NCBI RefSeq assembly: GCF_023898315.1
Contig: NC_064617.1
Coordinates: 618,875,000-618,938,999 of the forward strand
Direction: 5' to 3'
Length of the DNA stretch: 64,000 nt
Origin: Schistocerca nitens
Lineage: Eukaryota > Arthropoda > Insecta > Orthoptera > Acrididae
This document shows, one piece after another, positions 52,641 to 63,529 of the stretch. Each line of letters starts with the position of its first letter. The first letter of the stretch is position 1. The notes beneath the pieces are model-generated. The model was not told where the DNA came from. It saw only the letters and a program-made list of their open reading frames with translations, and did not search any database. The position numbers were made by a program, and so were the translations under genes.

Positions 52641-53107
52641 TCCCCCCAGGGGATCCACAACTCTTTTGTGGATACGTGCGTAGCGAGCACGGGACCCCGA
52701 GCTGATGTGGCCTTCTTTCCTTTCCGGGCTGCATACCTTCCCTTTCCGCATCCTTCCCCATCCCCCATCTTCGCCCCCCCCCCCCTTCACCTCTGGCTCT
52801 TTCTTTCCCTTTCTCCCCCTCTGGGGTTATGTTTTGTGCCTACGTCCGGAGACGGACACTTGTAAATATACTACATTCTTCGCCTTCCTTGCTTGTAAGT
52901 CTTCATCCTTCCTTTGTCCTTCTCTTTTCCTTACCTCTTCTCTCTACCCTTTTCTCCGCTGCGGCGTTTGAGACCTCTCTTCTTTCCTTTCCCTTTCCCT
53001 TTCTCTTTCTTCCTCCCTGTGCGTGTCTGAAGGCCAACCCACGCACTTCCATGCGTAGCCGGTGACGGGGTAACGCGTAATTCCCCGCCCCGGGTAGACA
53101 GGTAGGA
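52641..53107 (+). repeat. Pyrimidine-rich GC-containing repeat fragment
   Basis: Starts GGGGATCC-like (52649) directly at the edge of the inverted duplication, has C/T-rich middle parts (52740-53020) and ends GGGTAACGCGTAATTCC...GGTAGGACACG at the Gypsy copy 2 LTR. Composition differs sharply from the neighbours. It may be the 5' UTR of a LINE, but this could not be shown. No conserved ORF. Confidence 0.4.
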
Positions 53108-53111
53108 CACG

Positions 53112-53344
53112 TGTAAGTAGGCTGTTTAGGTTTTTTTATTGGTAACGCCACCTCAGTATGAAAATCACCGGCTGTGCCGTGTGCAGTCTGTGGCTGCTTT
53201 GCATTGTTGTAATACTCAACCATTGTAGTGTTAGGCAGCTGGCTGTGAACAGCGCGTAACGTTGCGCAGTTGGAGGTGAGCCGCCAGCAGTGGTGGATGT
53301 GGGGAGAGAGATGGCGGAGTTTTGGAAGTTGTCATGAACTGCTC

Positions 53345-53419
<75 letters not shown>

Positions 53420-53767
53420 ATATAAAGGTAAATACATTCTTTGTTCTCTATTAATATCTTTCATTTGCTAACTATCCCTATCAGTAGTTAGTGCCTTCCA
53501 TAGTTTGAATCTTTTATTTAGCTGGCAGTAGTGGCGCTCGCTGTATTGCAGTAGCTTGAGCAGCGAAGATTTTTGTGAGGTGAGTGATTTGCGAAAGGTA
53601 TAGTTTAATGTTAGTCAGGGCCATTCTCTTGTAGAGATTATTGAAAGTCAGATTGCGTTGCGCTAACAAAATATTGTGTGTTGAAAGTCAGATCGCGTTG
53701 CGCTAAAAAAAATATTGTGTGTCAGGTTAAGCACAGTCGTGTAAAATTGTTCAAAGGGGAAGTTTCA
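53112..53767 (+). repeat. 5' LTR of Gypsy copy 2
   Basis: 656 bp, TG...CA. Longer than the copy 1 LTR mainly because of a TA dinucleotide tract at 53344-53415. Internal junction TATGTCGACCC is as in copy 1. Confidence 0.95.
53344..53415. repeat. (TA)n microsatellite in the 5' LTR
   Basis: About 72 bases with one TATG interruption. The same site in the 3' LTR (63762-63781) has only about 20. Confidence 0.95.
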
Positions 53768-54057
53768 TATGTCGACCCTTAGCCGAGGATACCTCACTGG
53801 AATCTTCTGATTTTTTCTTGTAGTTTGTGTAATTAGTGTAGATTTTGTTTATTGCTAGCGCGTAATTGTAGAGAGAATTTCCATTGTAGTTGTAGTTTTT
53901 CATTGTTGTACAGTAAAACAGGTGTGGCATGCATGTAGATTTGCACGAAGTATTTCGCAGCTGCAATTAACTAGATATTATTTTCAGTGTTATGTTAATG
54001 TGTTCTCTTATTTTTGATCTTCAAATTGTGCTTTTCTGTGTTGTCGTGTGAAATACT

Positions 54058-56413
54058 GTGACAATAATGGCGTGTGAAAAACGTAATACTAGGCTCCAAA
54101 GTAAATTGAGAAATGACAGCGAAGACGAAAGCAGTGTGTTAGCGCCACCGAGTAATGAATTAACTGATGTTCAAAGTAATAATTTGGTAATTGTGCATAC
54201 GGAAATGGAGCGGGCGGCAAACAATGGTGTAGACAGCGCAACAATTAGAGAACAGGGAAGCATTATCGATCGATCGGTCGGCAATAGCTCGGCTCAGGAA
54301 TCCGAAATGACACGAGACGATCTCACAAATACTGTAGATTCAGGTTTTGGGTCCTCACCGTTTTCTCAAATAAGTCAAGACACATTTTCTGCTTGTCAAA
54401 ATGTGAATGTTGCCGGTGCAACTTCACTGCCGAAAAGCACTGAGGAACGTGTTTCAGACACCAGTGCATTGTTATTACAATTAATGCAACAAATGGGACA
54501 AAAGCTTGAAAAATTAGACACAATGGAACAAAATCTTCAAAAGTTAGACACAACGCTTGAACAAAATCAGAGTCAAACACAGCAACAGTTAGACGCAATG
54601 GAACAAAAGCTTCAAAAGTTAGACTCAGTGGAAAATAAGCTTGAACAAACACGTGAAGGTTTAACTACCGAGTTACATAATATTGAATCGAAATGTCAAA
54701 AAGTCTGTAATGATGTAAAAACACAAATTTGTGAGCATTTTCAACCTATTTTTTCGCGGCATGAAAATGCATTACAGAATCACGAAGCAGCCATAAAAGA
54801 ACTGCAAACCATTGTTCATGAAAATCATGAGACCTTGTCGGCTAAAATTGACTCAGTTGCATCTACCGATTCGGTTACGCAACTTGCAAAAACTCAAGAA
54901 AACTTAAAGGACACAGTAGATTCGATTTCAACACAAATGGACACTGAAACTTGGTTCAGAAAAACACACTGAGGAAATGTGTTCACTATCGGAGAAAGTA
55001 GCCGAACTTTCGGATCAGTTCACTAACTTATCTACGAAGGTAGATGATAATCTGAACGACACAAAACCGGTAGTCTTTAATGACACAGAAGAGTATGAAG
55101 AAATTAGAAAATTCAAACAAAATCAAAATCAAATCAATACACAGTACAAAAGAGAAATCCGCGAAGTACAAGATCAGCTGACACAGGTAATACAAGAATT
55201 ACGTTTTTCAGAGGACACTCGCGCCCCAATACGGGAAGAGGGACATAGAAATACGGAACAACCACAAAATAATAACACAGGACACTTCGGAAATTATAAA
55301 AGAAATTGGCAAGGCACACCGAATTTTGAGATGGAACCGCCGACACGACGTAACAATGACCGATATGCGACTCGCCGACATGATGACTTTGACTATAAGC
55401 TGTTCATTACCACACGTAAATTCAAAACGTTTAAAAATTCTGCCAACGACATTCATCCACAAGCGTGGCTCCATCAATTCTCTCATTGTTTTCCCCCCAA
55501 CTGGTCATTAGAACACAGATTAGAATTTATGTGTGGCTATTTAGAGAATGAACCAGCTGTAAGAATGCGTTCGGTCATTCACGATTGTCATAGTGAAGGA
55601 GAATTTTACCATGCCTTCCTCTCAGCATATTGGTCTCAAGCCACACAAGACCGAGTAAAACATGGCATCATAATGATGAAACATTTCGAACAATCTGAAT
55701 TCTCCAGTCTTGTGAAATATTTTGAAGACATGTTGCACAAGAATCAGTACCTGTCAAACCCATACAGCCCCTCAGAACTCATCCGCATTTGCTTAATCAA
55801 ACTGCCTGAACATTTGCGACATATTATTTTGGCAGGACGTTGCAAAGACGACATTGAAGCATTTCAAGGACTCTTACAAGAACTGGAAATTGACACTGAC
55901 AATCGCGGAACGCACGAGCACAACAATTACAGATCACATCCGTCGCAATTCCGCGATGAAAGAAATAATAACTGGACGCGACAAGGCTATTCTCACAACA
56001 CAAATCGTGACCGAAACAGACACCACCCGTATAACAACCGTTGGCAGAGTAGTAATAATTACAGGGAAAGATCACCTCTCCGCGGTAATGACTATCACAG
56101 AGACAATCAGAGAAACAGACAATATGGGAACCAAAACAATTATTATTACGAGGGACAGAATAACTTTAGACGCAACGGTCCAGCGCGCAGTTACGATTCA
56201 GGGAGAAATTCTCCACCACTTAACCGACAAGAAAGAAACCACAGAAACTACCAACATGACGACAGACGATGTGATCGTAACGACAGACCTGAATTGCATC
56301 AGAACTGGCGGGATTTAATCAGGGCAGGGCCGTCTCGTCACGGTGAATTTGTAGAAGTTAGGTCTCCAAACCCCAATAACGACGCGCGCCAACAAAGAGA
56401 CAATAGGCAGTGA
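54058..56413 (+). pseudogene. Gypsy copy 2 gag, interrupted by one frameshift
   Basis: The first open part (54058-54972, 304 residues) covers the N-terminus and coiled-coil region. The second (to 56413) covers the capsid-like region (NWSLEHRLEFMCGYLENEPAVR) and the Asn/Arg-rich tail. Between about 54915 and 54955 copy 2 is 40 nt longer than copy 1 at the homologous place, which shifts the frame. No zinc knuckle is present. The lesion is not at a slippery sequence and copy 1 lacks it, so it is an inactivating change rather than programmed. Confidence 0.9.
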
Positions 56414-56467
56414 CTCATACAGCTGGCAGCCACGAAACGCACGTGTGACACTAACGACGCAGCTGCC
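56411..56467 (+). promoter_or_regulatory. Candidate gag-pol readthrough site (in-frame UGA plus stem)
   Basis: The gag frame ends CAG-UGA-CUC at 56411-56413. The same frame continues open for 25 codons to the pol Met at 56489 and then through pol. GGCAGC at 56425-56430 can pair with GCTGCC at 56462-56467, a 6 bp stem starting 11 nt after the stop, with a 31 nt loop. Copy 1 keeps the UGA-CUC context. Readthrough is inferred from frame and context, not shown. Confidence 0.55.
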
Positions 56468-56488
56468 GTAGCAAGTAATTACGTAAAA

Positions 56489-59400
56489 ATGGAAGACATT
56501 AGGGACATCTTACTCCAAGAACACGACGTAAAACATAACAACATTGCATATCCTGTGATTCACATTACAGTAAATGACGTAAAATTTACGGCAGTACTTG
56601 ACTCTGGCAGTCCCATTTCAGTAATTAGTGAAACAGCTTTTAGAAAATGCAACATATCGAACGATTGCCCCACACTTCCGTTACGTAAGATTAAATTACA
56701 AGGTGCAATCTTTGGAAAAAGTGTAGATGTACGCCAACAAACCTACTTAGAATTCTTTTGTCAAAGCCACAGCTTCTCTATGAACTTTCTTATTGTTCCA
56801 TTATTGTCGACGGAAATTATACTGGGAGTAGACTTTTTGAATAAATACAAAGCAATCTTAAGCTTTTACGATGCTGAAATAAGTTTAGAAAAAGAAGGTA
56901 AGTCAGTAGCTTTGAATTTTGAAGATTGGCTCTCAAACCATGACGAAGAAATTAATCGGCTTTACCTCCTGTTAGACAACAGTTCGGAATTTTCGACGGA
57001 ACTTGACACTAACAATCACTCTGCAAGTACTGACAGGGGTGATATCGACGGCGCATTTGATACTTATGAGTTAATTCAGAATAAAATTCAAACAATTGAG
57101 AATTGTAATGACACTGATAGGCAGGACCTTTTTGAGATTTTACAAGCACATTCCACAGTTTTTACTCATAAAACAGGAACCATCAAGGGATTTCAATACC
57201 AATTTCGTGTTCGTGAGCATACTAAATTTTGTGTTAGACCATACGTAATTCCGGCGCATTATAGGGACCGTGTTAGAACAGAAATACAATCTATGCTTGA
57301 CGAGGGCATTATTGAGCCTGCAATAAGCTCATACAACAATCCATTACATGTTGTTGAGAAGAAAAATGGATCAATCAGGCTTGTCTTAGATTCGAGACAA
57401 ATCAATACGATCATTATTCCTGAAACAGACAGGCCGCAAACGTTGGAAGAACTTCTTCAAAATTTTAATGGTGTAAAAGTGTTGTCTTCCATTGATCTCA
57501 GATCCAGCTTTTATCAGATCGAACTTCATCCAGAATGTAGAAAATACACAGCTTTCCTTTGTTTCGGCGTTTGTTATCAGTTTCGGAAACTTCCTTTTGG
57601 TTTGAACATTTCTTCAGCAGCATTCATTCGCGGGCTAAATTCCATATTACCTGAGTTATTAAAACGTCACATCACCTTATATGTGGACGATATTCTAATA
57701 GCAGAAGCTTCATGGGAACAACATAATCGCATCCTCAACAGTTTGTTACGTATTTTTGCAGAATCTGGAATTACAGTTAACTTGGAAAAGTCTGAATTCG
57801 GTAGGTCAAACGTGAGGTTTTTGGGACATATTATTTCTTCTAAAGGCATTCAGCCGGATCCTGAAAAGTTAGAAGCAATCAGAGCCATTCCAGTTCCATC
57901 CACAAAAAGACAAGTCCGCAGTTTTCTAGGTCTCGTAAATTTTTACCGTCGTTTTCTGAATATGCAAATTCTTGTTACACCAAAACTTTGTTCTCTCACT
58001 GGAAAAAATACTATTTGGAACTGGGACGAACAAGCACAGTTGGAATTCAATTCTTTGAAAGAATCGCTACTTAACGCGCCAATTCTAGCTCATCCAGATC
58101 TGTCACAAGATTTCTGCCTTAGCACGGATTCTTCTAAAGTCGGTCTTGGTGCCCATTTATTTCAAGAAGCCACAGAAAATGACACTACTGTTCAGAAAAC
58201 CATTGCTTTTGCTAGCCGAGTGCTAACAAAATCTGAAAAAAATTATTCCGTTACTGAATTAGAAGCTTTAGCTATCGTTTGGGCATTTAACAAATTCCGT
58301 TTCTTTCTTTCTGGTAAGCACGTAAAAGTATACAGTGATCATCGTGCATTACAATTTCTTATGTCTTCAAAATTAAATCATGACAGGTTAAAACGTTGGG
58401 CATTGTTTCTGCAAGAATTCCGCTTCACAATAGTCTACATTCCCGGCAAGGAGAACATTGTTGCGGACGCACTGTCACGCGCACCGGCTGGGCTTGAGAA
58501 AAGTAACACAGAAGGCAACCTCGAGAAAAATTTCAGTATTCTTTACATTCAGAAAGTCGCCTTTGAAAACTTCATCACCACATCTTTAAAGGACATTGCT
58601 CATGAACAAGATAAAGATCCGATTTGGAAAGACATCAAAAGCAAATGGCATGAAAAGACACACACACAGATTCGGCATTATTATCTGGTTAGAAACAATA
58701 TACTGTTCAAACGCTGCACTGTTGATGACAAGCTATGGGTACTTTGCATTCCAGACGATTTTGTTAATAAGCTCATTTGGTACATTCATTTCAGCTACGC
58801 ACATTTTGGTCCACGAAAATGTTATCATATTCTTCGAACGACTTGTTATTTTAACAATATGGAAAAGAGAATTCGAAGAGTTTTGTCTATTTGTAAACTT
58901 TGTCAAAAGGCGAAACCATCTACTGTCTCACATCGTGCTCCGTTGTTTCCTATTATTCCTTCTAAATTAAAAGAATTTGCTGCAGTTGATCTATTGGGAC
59001 CCCTTGTCAGAACATCGAATGGATTTTCGTACGTTCTAGTCGCTGTTGAACTTACTTCCAAATTTGTTTCTTTCACTCCGTTACGTAAAGCCACTGGACG
59101 ATCTGTATCCAACGCCTTTGTTAAAAATTTCTTACGTGAAGTTGGCCACGTTGCTAAAGTCATTTCAGATAACGGACCGCAATTCAGATCTGCTGTTTGG
59201 TCTCGTATGCTTCGCAACCATAAAATCAAACCTGTTTTTATTTCATTGTACTCACCACATTGTAACCCCTCCGAACGGATTATGAAAGAAATCAATAAGC
59301 TTTGCAGACTTTATTGTCACAGAAAGCATCAGCATTGGGACAGATATTTACACTTATTTCAAAACGTGCTGAATGAAATGCCTCATGACTCCACTGCTTT

Positions 59401-59785
59401 ACCACCTACTCTTGTACTGAAGAATGAAAAACCACCGAACAGAATCAGAGAGCTTGTACCTTTCCCGAATACACGTAAACTTCGACACAAAGACATAATT
59501 GATTTGGCTCTCAAAAATATAAAATCTGCAGCAGATAAAAGGAGAAAACTACACGGTGAAGCAAATGCAAAGAAATTGTATATTGGTCAGAAAGTTCTCA
59601 TTAAAGCTCATTTATTGTCACATAAGAAGAAACACTTGAGTCACAAATTCTTTCTAGTTTACAATGGACCTTACAGAATCCGACGTATACCACATGATAA
59701 TTGCGTTGAAGTTGAAACTCTGCGTACTAGGAAGAGTAAAGGTTTACACCACATTTCACACGTAAAACCGTTTATTGAAAGATAA
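56489..59785 (+). CDS. pol: Gypsy copy 2 Pol polyprotein, 1098 residues from first Met, intact
   Basis: Ty3/Gypsy order. Protease with the D-S-G motif at residues 38-40. Reverse transcriptase with LVLDSRQIN, SSIDLRSSFYQIEL and the active site YVDD at 398-401. RNase H with STDSSKVGLGAHLF (Asp about 547), YSDHRALQFL and IVADALSR. Integrase with an HHCC finger (H767, H772, C802, C805), catalytic D834, D894 and E929, and a C-terminal GPY module at about 1060-1062; no chromodomain follows. There is no internal stop, and all key residues are present. It lies in the same frame as gag after one UGA, so translation probably begins in gag; the Met is merely the first one available. Confidence 0.95.
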   Translation: MEDIRDILLQEHDVKHNNIAYPVIHITVNDVKFTAVLDSGSPISVISETAFRKCNISNDCPTLPLRKIKLQGAIFGKSVDVRQQTYLEFFCQSHSFSMNFLIVPLLSTEIILGVDFLNKYKAILSFYDAEISLEKEGKSVALNFEDWLSNHDEEINRLYLLLDNSSEFSTELDTNNHSASTDRGDIDGAFDTYELIQNKIQTIENCNDTDRQDLFEILQAHSTVFTHKTGTIKGFQYQFRVREHTKFCVRPYVIPAHYRDRVRTEIQSMLDEGIIEPAISSYNNPLHVVEKKNGSIRLVLDSRQINTIIIPETDRPQTLEELLQNFNGVKVLSSIDLRSSFYQIELHPECRKYTAFLCFGVCYQFRKLPFGLNISSAAFIRGLNSILPELLKRHITLYVDDILIAEASWEQHNRILNSLLRIFAESGITVNLEKSEFGRSNVRFLGHIISSKGIQPDPEKLEAIRAIPVPSTKRQVRSFLGLVNFYRRFLNMQILVTPKLCSLTGKNTIWNWDEQAQLEFNSLKESLLNAPILAHPDLSQDFCLSTDSSKVGLGAHLFQEATENDTTVQKTIAFASRVLTKSEKNYSVTELEALAIVWAFNKFRFFLSGKHVKVYSDHRALQFLMSSKLNHDRLKRWALFLQEFRFTIVYIPGKENIVADALSRAPAGLEKSNTEGNLEKNFSILYIQKVAFENFITTSLKDIAHEQDKDPIWKDIKSKWHEKTHTQIRHYYLVRNNILFKRCTVDDKLWVLCIPDDFVNKLIWYIHFSYAHFGPRKCYHILRTTCYFNNMEKRIRRVLSICKLCQKAKPSTVSHRAPLFPIIPSKLKEFAAVDLLGPLVRTSNGFSYVLVAVELTSKFVSFTPLRKATGRSVSNAFVKNFLREVGHVAKVISDNGPQFRSAVWSRMLRNHKIKPVFISLYSPHCNPSERIMKEINKLCRLYCHRKHQHWDRYLHLFQNVLNEMPHDSTALPPTLVLKNEKPPNRIRELVPFPNTRKLRHKDIIDLALKNIKSAADKRRKLHGEANAKKLYIGQKVLIKAHLLSHKKKHLSHKFFLVYNGPYRIRRIPHDNCVEVETLRTRKSKGLHHISHVKPFIER

Positions 59786-62700
59786 TCTGCTTTTTTTTTA
59801 ATGCAACATTTTGGTTTACTTGAAAATACATTCTGGGTTTAAAGTACTTTCTGTGAGATACCAGATGACACAGTGGTTAGTTTATGTGACAGCTACACGA
59901 TTTTATCACGACGCTACTAATGTGTGACACAATTCATCTTGTTGCTTTTGCGGTGTATCTGTTTTATATCTGCACAGTTTTCTGAATTCTTCAGGAAAGA
60001 AAAACATGTTTTAGTAGTAACTTTTGTGGTATAGCAACAATGAGGCAGCCTTTTCCGTAGCACAACAATACGTTACAGCACAGTACTTTCTTCATCACAA
60101 CAATAAGCGTAATAACTAAGATATCTATACGCAAAGCATTTCACTTTTGTGTATCATCAGGTAAGTACGTTGACTTCTGCAGAACTTAGCTTTCGGAGGA
60201 CGATAACTACAAGACTTCCACAGAGATTATCTTACAACATGACGCACAGTTTAGCGCTACAGGACACGTATTTCAGTGATTAATTTTGTACTTAAAACAT
60301 TTATTTTTAAAGATTTTTGAATTACAAAGAAAGTTTTCCGAGATACATTTCATTCCATTGCTGTAATTTGTAACACCTGAGGGTATAATTACATTTATCC
60401 TCAGGGGGGTACACGCTTACTTTGTGTACCATGTGTGTGGCAACCACAAGGAACCCTAGCTAATATGGTATTTGCTTATACAACTTTACACATCGGTACC
60501 ATATTTCTCCAACACATAAATTACACAGCTATCTGATCATGTAACTGAGAGATAAACATTTTTTTTACTACATCAGTGACAGATGTTTACGTAATTACAC
60601 AGTTGGATAACTTCACTCTTACGAAATTGTATTTTGTATGTACCTTGTGAACTCTTCATATTTTTTCAGAACCATTGTGATACTATGAGAGCTTTGAATG
60701 ATGTATTTGGTAAGGGAGCATGATTTTTAAAGTACGTTTGAGGTAAATGACACTACTGACATGAGCAGAGAATTTTTTTAGGTTTCGAAATTATTGCAGA
60801 AAGCTACGACGTTTTTGAGATTTGACTGAGGTGTTATGATGTTATTTTGACGACGACGATGTGTTTTGTGCTGCTGAGGTATGTTTATGGTCAAGAAGCT
60901 GATGCTATATGAGGAATTTGATTATGCTACGTATTTCATGTAATGAAATATTAAAGAAGCGTCGACGAATATATATATGTATAATAAGGTAAGGAGTAAT
61001 GAGTAACGGTTAGGAACTCTGCCTTGTGAAGACGTATGTTGGAAACCGAGAATCGTACTTTTAGAATTATGAAATGTGTGTAAATGCGTGAATGTATCAC
61101 AATGCCGACGAAAATTTTTTGGACATTGTTATATTCATAGGATTTTGTTTCTACAGATTTGCAACGCTAATTCTTGACCTGTGAAATATTTAAGACTGCC
61201 ATTGTAGTGGAAACTGCTGTCGTAAATATTTCCGTACGAAAGTTAAGTGACCACCTGCACGTAATGCGTCGCGGGCACCCACCTGGGCGACAGCCGCCCG
61301 AACAAAAAAAAAAGGGGGCCATTAGCCTTCCAGTGGCACAGGTAGAAGAAAAAGCCATTAGGGGAGGCCATTATAATTGCTATTGACGTTCCTTTGTAGA
61401 AAGCATCGCAAAAACGACACGGTCGAACTTGAAAACGATGAGAAACATTTCACGGCTATTGTCGTGTTAATTGAGAGAAATGCCATATGGCTAGTGAATG
61501 ACGTTTCACGCCTTGCTTTGCCCATTTTGTTTAATATCTAGTTTCTAGCTGCACTGCAGCACTGGTTAAAATAAAATTTTATAGATGTACTAATTTAAAT
61601 ATTTTCTGTCTACAGATCTATTAAATAATAATTTTGTAATCCACATTAAAAAAAAAAAAAGGAGCACTTGGAAAGGAAAGAACAATAAGAAGGGACTAGT
61701 AACAGTAACTGCACACATAATTTTCTTTTCAAGTATATGGTAATATTTTTTTTACAATACGTTGTTGTGGTGCACCACTTTAATTACTTAGACATTAAGA
61801 TGTGATTATACATTTCCCTTATCTGCATTGTTATCTTTAGTCTACTATTTTTTCTGCTTGAGCTATGTCATGTTTAGGTATAAGTTGCTGCTGTTTGCCA
61901 GGCATAGTGTTATTGAATTTGACTTTGTATTATTCTGTTAAGCCAGTTTTACTAATGATTTCTTGTTATTATTTGTTGCACATTACCTTAGATTAGTTGT
62001 AATATTACAATTGCTTTGCTAATTTCTAAAATGCTGCTTCCTTTGCAAATCTGCAATTTTTTTCATTGCTGTTTGCGTTTATTGTTTTATGTGTTGCTGC
62101 ATTGCCTCGTCCCTTAGTTTAATGTCTGAGCTCAGTAGATTTAAGTTAGCTTAAGAGGGGGTAGACTATATAAGAGACTGCGTTGTGATGAATTGGAAGA
62201 AATGCATTTAGAAGTTATACGAAAAAAATACAGAAAAGAGGTACAGATAGGACTTTTTGGGAATAATGACGAACGAAGGGAGATCTCCAAGAACAAACAA
62301 AAGGTTTTGTTCGCAAAATACTGCAGTACCAAAAGTTACACTGAAAACGAACCCTGTCCTTTCCATTGTGTTATCCCCCTATGTGTTTATGTTCCCTTGT
62401 GTATTTATGTTTTTCCTGTATTTATATGTATATCTGATAAGACTTATGTTGTAGAATTATTCTAATACTAAGCTACATTCACTATGATGAGGAATACTGT
62501 TATCCTCAAATATAATTTGCATTGATAATATGTTATTTACTTTGTAAAGATGTTAGACATTAGTAATTCTGTTCTATTTTAATGCTCATGTGTAAAGTTG
62601 ATGTTTCAAAAGCTATTCTGAACTTTTATGTATGTACTTATGTCAAAATTCCTATAACATTGATGTATATGTTTATTTCTATTCTTTTGTAAAGCCTGTT

Positions 62701-63510
62701 TTACTACAAATGTTATCTGTATTGTTATGTTCTTTACTGATGTATTTTGTACCTTTGTAATTGTATTCTCATGTTATAATATTGTAATTGACACCAGGTC
62801 ATCAAATTAAGTATATTTTGACTGCACTCGTTTCTGTTGGTCATAGCATATGCACAATATGTGAGAAGTAGGGAGTGATAGTGTTTGCACATGTTTTAAT
62901 GATTCAGCAAGGGACTGGATAACAGCATTGCTGGTTCTGAGGACTATTCCAAAAACTTTGTGAGTGCACAAGTGGTGGTTATGGACTTGCTAAATTATCC
63001 GCAAGACTCTTCAATGGTGATTGTGCACCTGCACAGTCACAACAGATGGCTGCTGGCCATCTCTACAAGGACTACAGTGGGTCTGCACCTCTGGTGGCCC
63101 ACCAGTACCGTCATTTCTACCAGGACTACAGTGGGTCTGCTCTGTGATGACCTACCCACCAATACTCTTCAAAACTTCGATTGACTCCGCTGTGGGTTTG
63201 CTCTGTTGTGGCCCATTACCTGCCTGCATGTCAAGAGTCAGCACTGTCTTTCCGTTGGAAGGACAACGATACTTCTTCAAGACTGCATGGAAATCCACTA
63301 CTTTCTTTTACTGCTCAGACTTTGAGAAAAACACTGCAATGTGATGAATGATCAGGACTGTCTTTATGGACTGTGAGAAAATTTTAGCTTTTGACCAACA
63401 TTGTATCAATAAGTGTGTGCATTTGATTTCTTTGTTATTGTAATTACGATTATGAAAAATTTTAACAAATATGTATTGGCCAGTGCCCAACAAAATTTGT
63501 AAAATTTTTT
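59786..63510 (+). other. Long 3' noncoding region of Gypsy copy 2
   Basis: About 3.7 kb, collinear with 34946-39038 of copy 1 with scattered substitutions and indels. No env-like gene. Short open frames are not preserved between copies. Contains the two-unit version of the 54 bp minisatellite (63063-63150). Confidence 0.8.
63063..63150 (+). repeat. 54 bp minisatellite, two starts, Gypsy copy 2
   Basis: CTACAAGGACTACAGTGGG at 63063 and CTACCAGGACTACAGTGGG at 63117; the second unit is incomplete, as is the last unit in copy 1. Confidence 0.9.
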
Positions 63511-63526
63511 GTGGGGAGCATGGGGG
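63511..63526 (+). promoter_or_regulatory. Polypurine tract of Gypsy copy 2
   Basis: GTGGGGAGCATGGGGG, then CTA and the 3' LTR. Identical to copy 1. Confidence 0.7.
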
Positions 63527-63529
63527 CTA

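Noticed and set aside
54930..54980. Programmed frameshift in gag of copy 2.
   Set aside because: Copy 1 has no frame change here and is 40 nt shorter at this place; there is no slippery heptamer. It is treated as an inactivating lesion.
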